Assembly (NCBI GenBank): GCA_963921825.1
Contig: OY997593.1
Coordinates: forward strand, 41,121,111-41,185,110
Direction of reading: 5' to 3'
DNA length: 64,000 nt
Origin: Erodium maritimum
Lineage: Eukaryota > Streptophyta > Magnoliopsida > Geraniales > Geraniaceae
Below, one piece after another: positions 12,050 to 22,019 of this stretch (within the stretch, counting starts at the first letter, position 1; each line of letters opens with the position of its first letter). The position numbers and the translations under genes are program-made. Under the pieces are notes generated by a model. It saw only the letters and a program-made list of their open reading frames with translations. It was not told the origin of the DNA and searched no databases.

Positions 12050-12379
12050 TCACCAATCTTCATTCTCTGAGTTTTCTTTGTCGTCGTCATCATTATCTTC
12101 TTCTTCGTCATCATCATTTTCTTCGTCTTCGTCATCATCATCTTCTTCGTCTTCGTCATCATCATCTTCTTCTTCTTCTTCTTCATCCTCATCAACATCA
12201 CCATTATAACCATCATCATTATCTTCTTCCGCGTTTTCTTTCTCCTCCTCATCCTCATCATCGTCATCATCACTGATGATAATAGAATAATCCTCTTCAT
12301 CGCCAGGGGAAATCAGTCTGCGTCTCTTTGAGGATATCTCTTCCTCGTCGCTGCTACAATACTTGGTATGTGATGACAT
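12050..12379 (-). CDS. Very acidic small hypothetical protein (MULE accessory ORF b)
   Basis: The 109-residue product starts MSSHTKYCSSDEEE, has a basic patch SSKRRRL that could be a nuclear localisation signal, and then runs almost only in Asp and Glu with a few Asn, Lys and Gly to the end (KENSENEDW). Acidic tails like this occur in histone chaperones and nucleoplasmin-like proteins, but no folded domain is visible, so no function is assigned. The coding DNA is an imperfect GAT/GAA trinucleotide repeat (TCATCATCTTCTTCG on the + strand), so repeat expansion could also create this frame by chance. The defined N-terminus with an ATG and non-repeat codons favours a real ORF. Confidence 0.45.
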   Translation of the reverse strand: MSSHTKYCSSDEEEISSKRRRLISPGDEEDYSIIISDDDDDEDEEEKENAEEDNDDGYNGDVDEDEEEEEEDDDDEDEEDDDDEDEENDDDEEEDNDDDDKENSENEDW

Positions 12380-12790
12380 GACTTAAGTGGAAAAAGTTCT
12401 ATGATGACATGATTTGTAGGGTTAAAGATTAATTTAAAGTAAACCAAATGGCGATGAAAAGACATGCCAACGCATTAAATGTGATAAGATCTTCGTGCGT
12501 TCGAGGGGGATTTTCGTAATGATGAAATATAATCGTCAAAACTTAACCGTCAGATTTTGAAATCATATCAACAAGTAAAGCGTCGGATTTTGGTAATGGT
12601 TGACACATGTCCACTACATAATCTTATCAAATCACATGCCAAGACATGTTAATGAACATTTGGTTTGAGAATTATGAAATATGGATTGCGAAAATAAGAT
12701 ATATGTTTTGCGAAAACATTATCAGTTATATAATCGGTCTATAATTAGAACTCTATTTTAAATAAAATATCGATAATGCCACCGCAAGAT
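12380..12790. other. Spacer between divergent accessory ORFs
   Basis: No gene is seen. This is probably the shared upstream region of the acidic minus-strand ORF and the plus-strand ORF at 12,911. A reverse copy of the dispersed motif (GGTTTGAGAATTA) is near 12,661. Confidence 0.4.
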
Positions 12791-12793
12791 TGC

Positions 12794-12803
12794 AAATATA
12801 AAT
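12794..12803 (+). promoter_or_regulatory. TATA box followed by a C19 run
   Basis: The sequence AATATAAATA lies about 110 bp upstream of the ATG at 12,911 and is directly followed by an uninterrupted run of 19 C at 12,805-12,823. Confidence 0.5.
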
Positions 12804-12804
12804 A

Positions 12805-12823
12805 CCCCCCCCCCCCCCCCCCC
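12805..12823. repeat. Poly-C tract (C19)
   Basis: Nineteen C in a row directly after a TATA box. Such homopolymers are rare in plant DNA and unstable in sequencing, so the exact length may be an assembly estimate. Confidence 0.85.
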
Positions 12824-12910
12824 ACAACCATACTACTTTACACTACAAATCTTCTTCAGTTCCAAAATCTATTCTCAAAAAACTTCAATCCCACAAGATC
12901 AACAAAAGAG

Positions 12911-13235
12911 ATGACCCCCAACAAGAAATGCAGCAAAGTGGAACGTGTGGAGCCTAGTAGAGAGGAAATTGTGGAGCAGAGAGGAATGTCGTAACATGAT
13001 GCGTGAGATAGAAGAAGCCGGTATGGAAACGGCAATGGTGTTGCGCAAACTAAGGTTGGGACTAATCCAGTTCCACTTTTTAATGATGGAGGAGAAGGTA
13101 CTAAACCTTATCACTTAACTGGAAGTTGTAGACATGAACAAGTCGACGGCAAAGCATAAGGAAGAAAAAGACAAGATGATGACGACACTACAAGAGTATC
13201 GGGACTTCCTCAAAACCATTGAGATACAAGACTAA
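12911..13235 (+). pseudogene. Second small charged ORF, probably broken (MULE accessory ORF c)
   Basis: The ATG at 12,911 opens a short basic frame (MTPNKKCSKVERVEPSREE) that closes at 12,994. A second frame continues with REIEEAGMETAMVLRKL and, after an internal stop, with KHKEEKDKMMTTLQEYRDFL to the stop at about 13,235. The composition (charged, helical, coiled-coil-like) and the TATA-leader-ATG layout resemble the ORF at 11,314. I read it as a diverged and broken relative of that gene, with about one frameshift and one stop. No function is assigned. Confidence 0.4.
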
Positions 13236-13273
13236 GAGACATCCAACCCATGATGGATGTAGTTCTATTTTCC

Positions 13274-13367
<94 letters not shown>
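13274..13367. repeat. (TTA)n microsatellite
   Basis: About 31 TTA units with one interruption near 13,330. It directly follows the charged ORF c. The isoleucine-only ORF read from its other strand is an artefact. Confidence 0.95.
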
Positions 13368-13380
13368 CATGTCAATCGTC

Positions 13381-13904
13381 TTTTAATGTTTTTGTGTTTT
13401 GAAGACATGTTATCTGAATCAATGGATATTTAGTATCTGCCAATTCTATAGTGAAAGTAATCAATATTAAATTCGCAAACGACATGTTCTGTATTCTCAA
13501 AGAGGTATTGTTAAATTCTTAAAAAATAACATGTTTATTCTCAAAACAAAATTTGTTAAAAGACTAACATGTTTGCACACTACTAGGGCGTATTTTACCA
13601 CGGTAAATCGAACAACACCCCGGTGTATTCTTCATACACGAAATGGTCGATTAAAGCACCTAAAAAAGTTTAATGTTCTACATAAACTAGAATACGTAAA
13701 TTTCATTACATTCTCAAACAGGATATGGTATATTCTCAACCATGAAATAAAAGTTTTGCAAACAGGGTCTTATATATTCTCAAAACAGTATACCAGATAT
13801 TTTTTGTACACAAACAGACAGTATTCTCAAACAAGATATCAATATTCTCAAACCAAAATTATCGTTTCTGAAAACCAATCTCACTAGTCAAAAAGAGTAA
13901 TTTA
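13381..13904. repeat. Cluster of the dispersed motif TATTCTCAAAC
   Basis: At least seven close copies of TATTCTCAAAC (for example near 13,490, 13,533, 13,713, 13,731, 13,777, 13,823 and 13,847) lie in the spacer just past the 3' end of the Ulp1-like gene. More copies are scattered in the MULE in both orientations. No gene is seen here. Confidence 0.7.
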
Positions 13905-15925
13905 TTAAGCATTATGACGTTCGCATGGCAATAAGGCTTTGTACTTGGGACTGAATTCGAATTTCATCTTCAACTTCTTGAAATGATCTATGATTTTCTT
14001 GTAAATCCCTTTCCACATAATATTCCGCTCAAATGTCACCAACTTAAAGAGGAATATGTGCCTCAATAATACCATTTGTGAAACCTACAAAACCAAAATT
14101 TAAAGATCAAATCTATACTCATTGTTGTATACTGACCAAGTAAAAATATTGGGTTTAACTTACATCATTAGGGGCCAACTCCCATTGCCAAAATACGATT
14201 CCATGTGCCACATAGCATACACCCCACAATCCATATGATTTTCGTTAGATTCCCATGGTACATGGCGACGATCACTCTTAGCTTTGAAAATTTTCTCTAC
14301 TAGAGCTTTATCACTTTTCGCTATGACCTTGAAAATTTTAGCCCGTTATGCAACACAAAAACACCACACAAATAAGTAAAACAGAAATCAATAGATACAC
14401 AGTAATCAACACATAGTCACTGAAGATGAATACGTACCATTCTATAATGCATATCTTCATAACGAAGATTGTCACCAACCGTTCCTTTCATATTGTCAAT
14501 AATTTCAATATATCCCTTCTTCATGTCAATGCATAGAAGTGTGTAGTGACTCCTCTTAAAAACAACCATGAAAACCTGCAAAAAAAAACATCAGCATATT
14601 AATATAATGTATAAATTGGTTTATATAATACGAGCATTCACTACTATATCAGCAAACCACGCGTGCCATATTCTCAAATCAAATAACCCAACCATGTATT
14701 GTACTTACCAAGCCCATCTTCTTCCATGAAAAAGAAGGGAACTCTAATGTTTCAAATTTAAAATAATCGTCAAAACCTTCATCTTTTTTGTGTTCTAAAA
14801 GCGAAACCTACAAAATAAACATATAAATAATAAAAATAATAAAATAATTCAAACTATACACGTAATCAACTAAAAAAATGCGCAAACTGTGCTTACACTA
14901 AGAGAAGTTGCAAAGAAGAACCGGTTTGGTGATGAATCACTCTTGATCGTTTACAGATGATTCAGATAGTGACATCATCCATTAATCGTTTCACATTCAG
15001 TCCATGTATTGGATTTGAAAGAATTAAATCCCCCTTAGTAATAACATGATTATAGCACTCAAACATAAAATCCCTGCATTCACAACAGAAAAACCAATTC
15101 ACTGTCTTTGCAAAAGTACTATAAACACAGGATGAGGGGAAAAACATATGGTACTTACAAATCAGTGTTTGTACTTATATTCAGCATCCAATCAACAACA
15201 CACTCCTCAACCTCTTCAAGATCGGACCAATAATCTGTTTGACAACCAATGTACGGAGAGCATAGAAAGACAGACGGTGCAATCAGACGAGGTAAAGGTT
15301 GTTTGGATGGGGATACCATGAATACATATGCTTCGCTGCACCCAACGGTCACATCACCCTTATTATTTACATCACGTTTCTTAACAACATGAGGATTTTT
15401 CTTAACAACACCTGGAACTTTTTTTACTGCAGCAGTCGCGAGTAATTTTTTCTCGGGGACAACAACAGGGCCTTTCTTACTGGGTGCACGAGCGGGAGAT
15501 CTCTTCTTCGGTGGATTAATAACTGAGCCAGACTCCACATGACGATCACCATCGATCAACTTCTTAGGAGGATGCACGAGGCCTTTTTTCGTAGGAAGAG
15601 AAATGACAGTAGGGTGTTTGACTATGGATTCACGTAATCTTGACACAGCAAGGTCAAGTGGCTCATCAACTGCCTCACGAACCTCTTTCCCATTAATAGC
15701 TCGGTTGATATTTTGTTCAACCAGTTCAGTACCAATTCGTTGGGGTTGAAAGTCAACAGTCTTGGAACCTTGTTTAGCAGGAGGATCATTGTTGACATTT
15801 TGTTCAACAAAAATTACATTGAGTGGCTCGGGTTGCACTTGAACTGTCTGACAAAAGTCATTTACAGACGCAAAGGCGTTGACATTTTCTTCACTACCTT
15901 CTATAGTAAGTGGATCAGATTGCAC
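13905..15925 (-). pseudogene. Ulp1/C48-like cysteine peptidase, C-terminal exons
   Basis: Ulp1-family enzymes remove or mature SUMO-like proteins. On the minus strand the exons run 15,925-15,159 (Lys/Pro-rich linker ending near LNISTNTD; donor GTAAGT), about 15,118-14,896 (ends PNRFFFATSLS), about 14,808-14,707 (KKDEGFDDYFKF), 14,575-14,438 (KRSHYTLLCIDMKKGY, then IEIIDN), 14,337-14,164 (NHMDCGVYAMWHMESYF) and 14,094-13,905. The His of SHYTL, the Asp of IIDN and the Cys of DCGV fit the C48 catalytic His-Asp-Cys; the position of the oxyanion Gln is uncertain. The third and second last exons join in phase. Frameshifts are likely near the end of the 15.1-kb exon and in the DCG exon, so the gene is probably dead. 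The N-terminal half continues at 24,957 beyond the inserted gypsy element: the two sides join in frame (ICLALV with QSDPLTIEG). Confidence 0.85.
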
Positions 15926-15926
15926 A

Positions 15927-18359
15927 TGTCACGCCCCAATTTCAATAAACCGAAATCAGGACATGAACCTTTAAAATAATAAAACATTTTGAAACCTTTT
16001 ACAATAAACCACTTTAAAAAAACACCACTTGTTCAATAATATAATATTTACAACTTATAACACGTCCAAACACGTGGACAAAAGTATGGTATCCGTCGCT
16101 AGACTCAATTAAACCCAGAATCCCCCTCCTAGCTCTTCAAGCTTCAGAAGCTCACCTAGTCCAACCTGCGACCGGTACCTGTAGGAAAAGCAGCTAGGGG
16201 TGAGCGTTCGCTCACCACCACAGAAAACAGACTGACTATGGCATAATTAGCAGATAAAGCCGGTGACACCAACAACGACTCACATGACACACACCCGACC
16301 AATACTTTCCTCAACCGACTCAACACTCGGACACGTGATGTAGACCCCACACAACGATTGACGACCTCCTCCAAAGACACGACTGACAACCACGCAATAC
16401 CAAGATCACAAAGGATCGCACACCAAACAAGATCACAAAGGATCGCATACCAACTGCTCAGTAATCAGTCTCTGTCCCTCGCCCTTTCCGATCCCAGTTG
16501 GGCCAGGCGGTCAACTTGTCGCGCAACTTCTCCCGATCCCAATCGGGAGGCTAACCCACAACCTCTCCGCTTCATCCGATCCCAGTCGGGTGGTTAGCCA
16601 CACCCGCGCGTCGTTCCCCCGATCCAAGTCGGGCAGCTAGCCCACAACCTCTCCGCTTCTCCCGATCCCAGTCGGGAGGCTAGCTACACCACACAACCTC
16701 CACCAGTATCAAGTAACCAAACACAAACACAAGCAAGTTCCACAAACAGCAACAACACATGTTCAAAAAACCACAGGCAGTCATGGCCACCCAAGACACC
16801 AACAGTAAAACACAGACTCTACAATCCCACGGGCACTCACGGCCACCCAAGACACACCGACAAAACTCACGGGCTCAACAACCCCACGGGCACTCACGGC
16901 CACCCAAAACACCAACAGTAACTCACGGGCTCAACAACCCCACGGGCACTCACGGCCACCCAAAACAGACCAACGGTAAAGACACGGGTTCAACAACCCC
17001 ACAGGCACTCAAGGCCTCCCAAGACACACCAACAGTAAAGACACGGGTTCAACAACCCCACGGGCACTCATGGCCACCCAAGACACAAACAATAAAGTAA
17101 CACGGATTCAACAACCCAACAGGCACTCATGGCCACCCAAAACACACCAACGGTAAAGACGCGACAGTAATACACAACAACCTCCGACATAACCAATACA
17201 CAGATCTTGAGGCCCGGGTTTTGTGGCACGATTCCCGAGGTATGGGTTTCGTGGCACGATTCCCGAGAAACCCATTTCAGCGTTCCACTTTTAAAACTCG
17301 TTTTAAGTCCGATTTAAACGTCCAGCTTAAATGTTCAGGTTCCAAAATCGTTCACATTCCAAAAACCGTCTTAAATCAAATTTGATTTTAAATTCTTTTA
17401 TTTTAATCCCTTTTTCATTTTCCAATTAAAACCCTTTTCTTTTAAAACCGGACTTTCGTTTGAATTTCTCTTAAAATTACTTCTTTTATCCCTTTCTTCA
17501 ACCTCGGCCAACAGATCCAGAAAGTTCCGACAACCCAAAAGTGAAGAAGGGGAAAAGACTCGGTTTCAACGATGCCCAGTACCAAAACGAACTCGGGACG
17601 AGAAAATTAAAGGGAAAAGGAGAAGAAAGACGGTCAGATTTGCATCTCGGCTGGCCACCGGCGGAGAATCCGGCGACCAAACTGTCACGGTGGTAGGACT
17701 CACCGTATAAAAGACGACAGTGGCAGACGTGTTTAGCACGGCGGAGATTCGCCTCGGATCTGGACAACTCAGTCCCGTCCCAGATCTGATGAGCTTGTCG
17801 GCGACGGCGGGAGCTCGAGTTACGTTCAGTTGAAGGGAAGGTCGGGACGAGAAGAGGAGGAAGGCGGTGTGCTTGAGCGGACGGGGAAGAGGGATGGAGC
17901 TCGGTGGCGGCGATGGCGGTCGCGGCCGGTCCTCTCCAGATCGGAGAAGACGAGTGGGAGCGAAGGGCGTCGAGAACGAGGGTGAGGGGCGAAGACGGCC
18001 GGCGACGGGCTCGGCTGGACTGAGAAGTGGAAGGGAGAGAGAGAGGATGGGGTTGGGAGGTCGGGGATGGCGTGGAGATGAGGGTGAGAGGGGGAGTTTG
18101 GCTGCGCGAAAAGGGAAGGAGAAGAGGAGCTGAAACAATGGGTTGAAACCCTAAAAACGAAGCCTTTAAACCCATGGCGTAGGCCGGGTCAGGAGCCTGG
18201 GCCGGGACAGCAACTTGGGCCGGTTCTGCCCAGTCCAGCCCAAAGAATTAAATTGAATTTCAGCCTCGCCTTTACCAGAACCGATTTAGATTTCAACCTC
18301 GACGTTCCGAACGATTAAAATTTAATTAAATTAACCTTTTTACCGAAGCGGTCTTCACA
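15927..18359 (-). repeat. 3' LTR of the 9-kb chromovirus
   Basis: It contains the 56-bp minisatellite (about 16,750-17,160) and a second array built on CGATCCCAGTCGGGAGGCTA-like units (about 16,490-16,690). A GC-rich stretch at 17,500-18,170 yields long Pro/Ser-rich frames. The 5' LTR is longer because LTR blocks are present or absent between the two copies. Confidence 0.9.
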
Positions 18360-18360
18360 A

Positions 18361-18373
18361 TCTCCCCCCCTTT
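18361..18373 (-). other. Polypurine tract
   Basis: On the minus strand this reads AAAGGGGGGGAGA, directly next to the 3' LTR start. It is the expected plus-strand primer site of the element. Confidence 0.85.
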
Positions 18374-18410
18374 AAAGAATTTTGTCCGCGAAATTTAAAA
18401 CAGACGTACC

Positions 18411-20400
18411 TCAGGAGTCAAACAGATCGGGGTACTTCGCGCGAACCTCGTCCTCGCGTTCCCAAGTCGACTCAGCCTCGTGGGGTCGCCATAATACCAG
18501 TTCTAATCGAATAACCTTTCCGCGCCGGACCTGCTCTCGTGGATCCGTTTCCCAACCCGGTTTCTCCTCATACGAGACATCACCCGTTACCTCGACATCC
18601 GCCCACTCAATGACGTACTCAAAACCTTGAAAGGCCCGATACACCGCGGGGCTAACCTGCGTCCGCCGCGGTTGAAACGCATTAGTCCATCCTTCGGACT
18701 CACCTCCAGGAATACATGACCACTGATTGCTGACTCGAGAGGTCGGCGTCGTCTGTCAGCATAGCTCCTGCTGACTCTGTGCGGTCTCCAACCGCTCACG
18801 TTTCGGCACGACCGACTCAGCTGTCTCTCGGTCCAGTTCTAGACCCAGTGAACCCTCATTCCTCACTTCCTCCCATCACACGGACGATCGACCCAGCCTA
18901 CCATACAATGCTTCGAACGGTGCCATCATGATATTGGCCTGGAAGTTGTTGTTGTAGGCGAACTCGGCTAATCGCTCACGACACCCATCGTGACGTGACC
19001 CCATTTCCACTCTACAACCGGCAGTGGCTGCAATAATCCAGCGGGACGCTGTTGTTCGGCTCTCACCTTTTGACAAGTGAGGCACCGCGATACTAACTCC
19101 GCAACCGCTCTCTGCATCCCGCTCCACTACAAACCTCCACGATAACGTAACTCCCAACTAGCACAACGACCCCAGCCCTCGGCGTCAGCACCGCCGGCAA
19201 CTCTCTCCTGGATCTTTGTCGTCAACAAACACCACCACAAACTGATTTAAGAACGGCCGGAATATACTGTTCGTCAGATCCATGAACGTTGCAGGTGCGT
19301 TCGACAGTTCAAAGTCATCACCAAGAACTCATAATGCTCATAGCATGTCCGGAATACAGTCCTTGCGATGTCCCCCTCTCGGACTCGCAACTGGTAGCAT
19401 CCGGATCGTAGGTCGATCTTCGAGAAATACGTCGACCCTCTCAACTGGTCGAACCAGTCATCAATTTTCGGCATCGGGTATCAGTCGTTCACCGTAACCC
19501 GGTTCAGTTTCCGGTAGTCCATGCACATCTGAAGCTCTTCACTCTTCTTCTTCACGAAGAGTGCTGGCGCTCCCCACGGCGATGTGCTCGGACGAATAAA
19601 CCCCTTCTCCCGAAGTTCCTCGAGCTGACTCTTCAGCTCGGTCAACTCGGCTGGCGCGAACCTGTAAGGCACCATCGATATCGCTGCCGTTCCCGGCACC
19701 AGGTCAATCCTGAACTCCACTTCACGAACTGGTGGCAACCCGATCAACTCCTCAGGAAAGATCTCGGGGAACTCACACACCACTCGCGGTAACTCTCGGC
19801 TCTGCACGGCCGATACTTCCTCCACTGCGGACAAAGCCGACAGGAGAACCCTGCTATTACTACCCAGCACACACGACACCTTCGTGTTGCCTGCTGACAC
19901 TGTCACTCGTCGCCTAAGGCAGTCGATATTGGCTCGGTACTTCGCCAGCCAATCCATTCCCAAGTTTACGTCAAACGTTGTCATTTCGTAAGTATCCTTC
20001 CCACGGATACACGCACAAGATCAGTCGCTGCCGATCCCCACGGATCCTCGCAGTCTCTCTAGAACCTCGCTCCACTACCATCGTCGTGCCTACCAACTCC
20101 GAACATACCACACTCCTCGGGTTGAGGACTCGATCCAGCTTCAGGGTTCTTGAGCCCTCTCTCGAACCTCTGGTGTCATTTCGCTTCTCTGACTTTGCAG
20201 GCACGACAGACTCTAGTCAATACCACACCACCACCAACCGGCGCGTTCAGACGCAGGGGTGGACTCAACGGCTCTAAACTCAGCCCCAACCTCTCAGCAC
20301 AACTCGACGACACAAACGAGTATGACGCCCCGGTATCCAACAGAGATGACGTTCAAAGCAGAGACCGAAAAACCACTCCATTAGTTACTCTGGTAAAGTC
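18411..20400 (-). pseudogene. Chromovirus pol remnants: protease, RT, integrase, chromodomain (fossil)
   Basis: On the minus strand the order from 5' to 3' is protease remnant (about 20,400-19,970), a [14 protein letters not shown] segment and the start of reverse transcriptase (about 19,984-19,481), more RT with [15 protein letters not shown] (about 19,474-19,274), an integrase part with RHDGCRERLAEFAYNN (about 19,157-18,876), and integrase C-terminus plus chromodomain (about 18,799-18,411, with VSYEEKPGWE and ESTWEREDEVRAKYPDLF). The chromodomain would direct integration to heterochromatin in a live element. This copy is broken several times and is treated as a fossil. Confidence 0.85.
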
Positions 20401-21209
20401 TAGCACAAACCCTCACCCGGTCCTCTATGCATTTACTTATAACTTTCCGCAACCAAACCAGTGTTCGCTACTCGTCCCTTGCGGGAAAAGTAGTAAAGGG
20501 GATGAGCGTTATGCTCACCTCCACGGACACCCGTTCGATTATGGCATACTAGTAACGCACCAAAGACTTACCAATCTAGCCAGGGCAAACCACCATCCCA
20601 AAACCTACTACCAACACGTCACACTGCTCAAGTCATTAACACCTCAAATACTCTGTCATGTAAGGGAAACCTCGAAACGGGGATTATGTTCTCAATTCAG
20701 CAACTACTGTATCTTACAACCTCAATAACCCAATTACCCGATCACGTAGAGAAATTTCAATGGGGATCCTACTTTCATCTCAGCAACCCACTATTGCTCA
20801 CACCCTTGATACCCTAGTTACTCGATCATGTAGGGAACCTCAAACAACCCACTCACGTGAAGGAAAACTCCAACAACCCGTTCACGCAAGGGAAAACCTC
20901 GAATAACCCGTTCACATAGGGGAAACCTAGTTCGTATCCACAGCGCACCAACCCTAACCTCTACCCGTGGTGAGACTCTCACACCGAGGCGCTGTATTAC
21001 TATCGTACGTTCTTGATGAGTCTCGAACCCAAGACCTCATCCCTTAACACCGAACTTACGACCTCTACACCCAACCCAAAACGTGAACACTGCCACTAAT
21101 ACTTTAATTATAGTAATACGTAAAGTGACCTCAAAATAGACCGCACAATCGCGCACCAAGTTACGCAACAACAACACGAAAACTGCGTAAACAAGACGGT
21201 GGTAACGAT

Positions 21210-22016
21210 AGGGGTCACGGATCCGTGCAGACCCCGTCACGGTTGGGGTCACGGAACCGTGACAAAAACCTAAAATTCGCCAAATCGCTCTGGTCCATCA
21301 CGGATCCGTGACAGGATCCGTGACACTAGCAGACCTGTTTTTCCAACTCGGTTCCAACTCAAATCTTAACCCGTTTCAACCCTAAAATTTGCCTTAAACG
21401 ACACACATGCTTGACCACCAATTCAGCAAACACACGCGCCACGACTCACAGACAAATCAAGTCATTCAACCTCAACCAAAACACAAGCCAACTCGGTCAA
21501 ACAACAACACAAAAACACTCGCCCACCGGGCCAACCAACACCGAACCAAGCCCACCGGGCCAACCAAAATCAAACACGCCCTCAGGGCCAAACAAAATCA
21601 AACACGCCCACCGGGCAAATCAAATTTTAAAACGCGTCCACTGGGCCAACCAATTTTAAAAGTTTCTCCACTTCATTAAAAACCTCATTTCTTGACATCA
21701 GGTAGTTACAACTCGGTCCAGGCGTCCCTGAACTACATTGTACCCATTTGATGTCAACTCCGTCACGCTCGACTACAGGGGCGCCCCTGAGTCGAGTCGC
21801 GATAGTTTAAAAAAATGTTTCAAGCAGCAACACACAAACAGTATGCCAGTAACCCCGTACTGCACATACACCCAAACACAAACAGGACTCAAAACACAAC
21901 GGGTCTACACACGGTTCCGACCTGCGTACCCAACGCACGACGGGATTTTACCGACTTGACTCTCCCCACCTAATCGACGTACAGTCCGAGGTGTGAAACC
22001 TCGAGCTCTGATACCA
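21210..22016 (-). other. Retroelement leader with palindromes, tandem repeats and primer-binding site
   Basis: The leader between the 5' LTR and the coding region holds the primer-binding site (22,005-22,016), the GCCCACCGGGCCAACC tandem repeat (about 21,520-21,660) and the palindrome cluster GTCACGGATCCGTGAC (about 21,210-21,330). The arrangement is the same as at 2,340-3,136. Confidence 0.8.
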
Positions 22017-22019
22017 AGC

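Noticed and set aside
13188-13370. Isoleucine-rich minus-strand ORF
   Set aside because: It is the translation of the (TTA)n microsatellite.
17498-18175. Long minus-strand Pro/Ser-rich ORFs (also 24,402-24,725)
   Set aside because: They lie in the two LTRs of one retroelement, in GC-rich sequence that is open in several frames, and show no domain.
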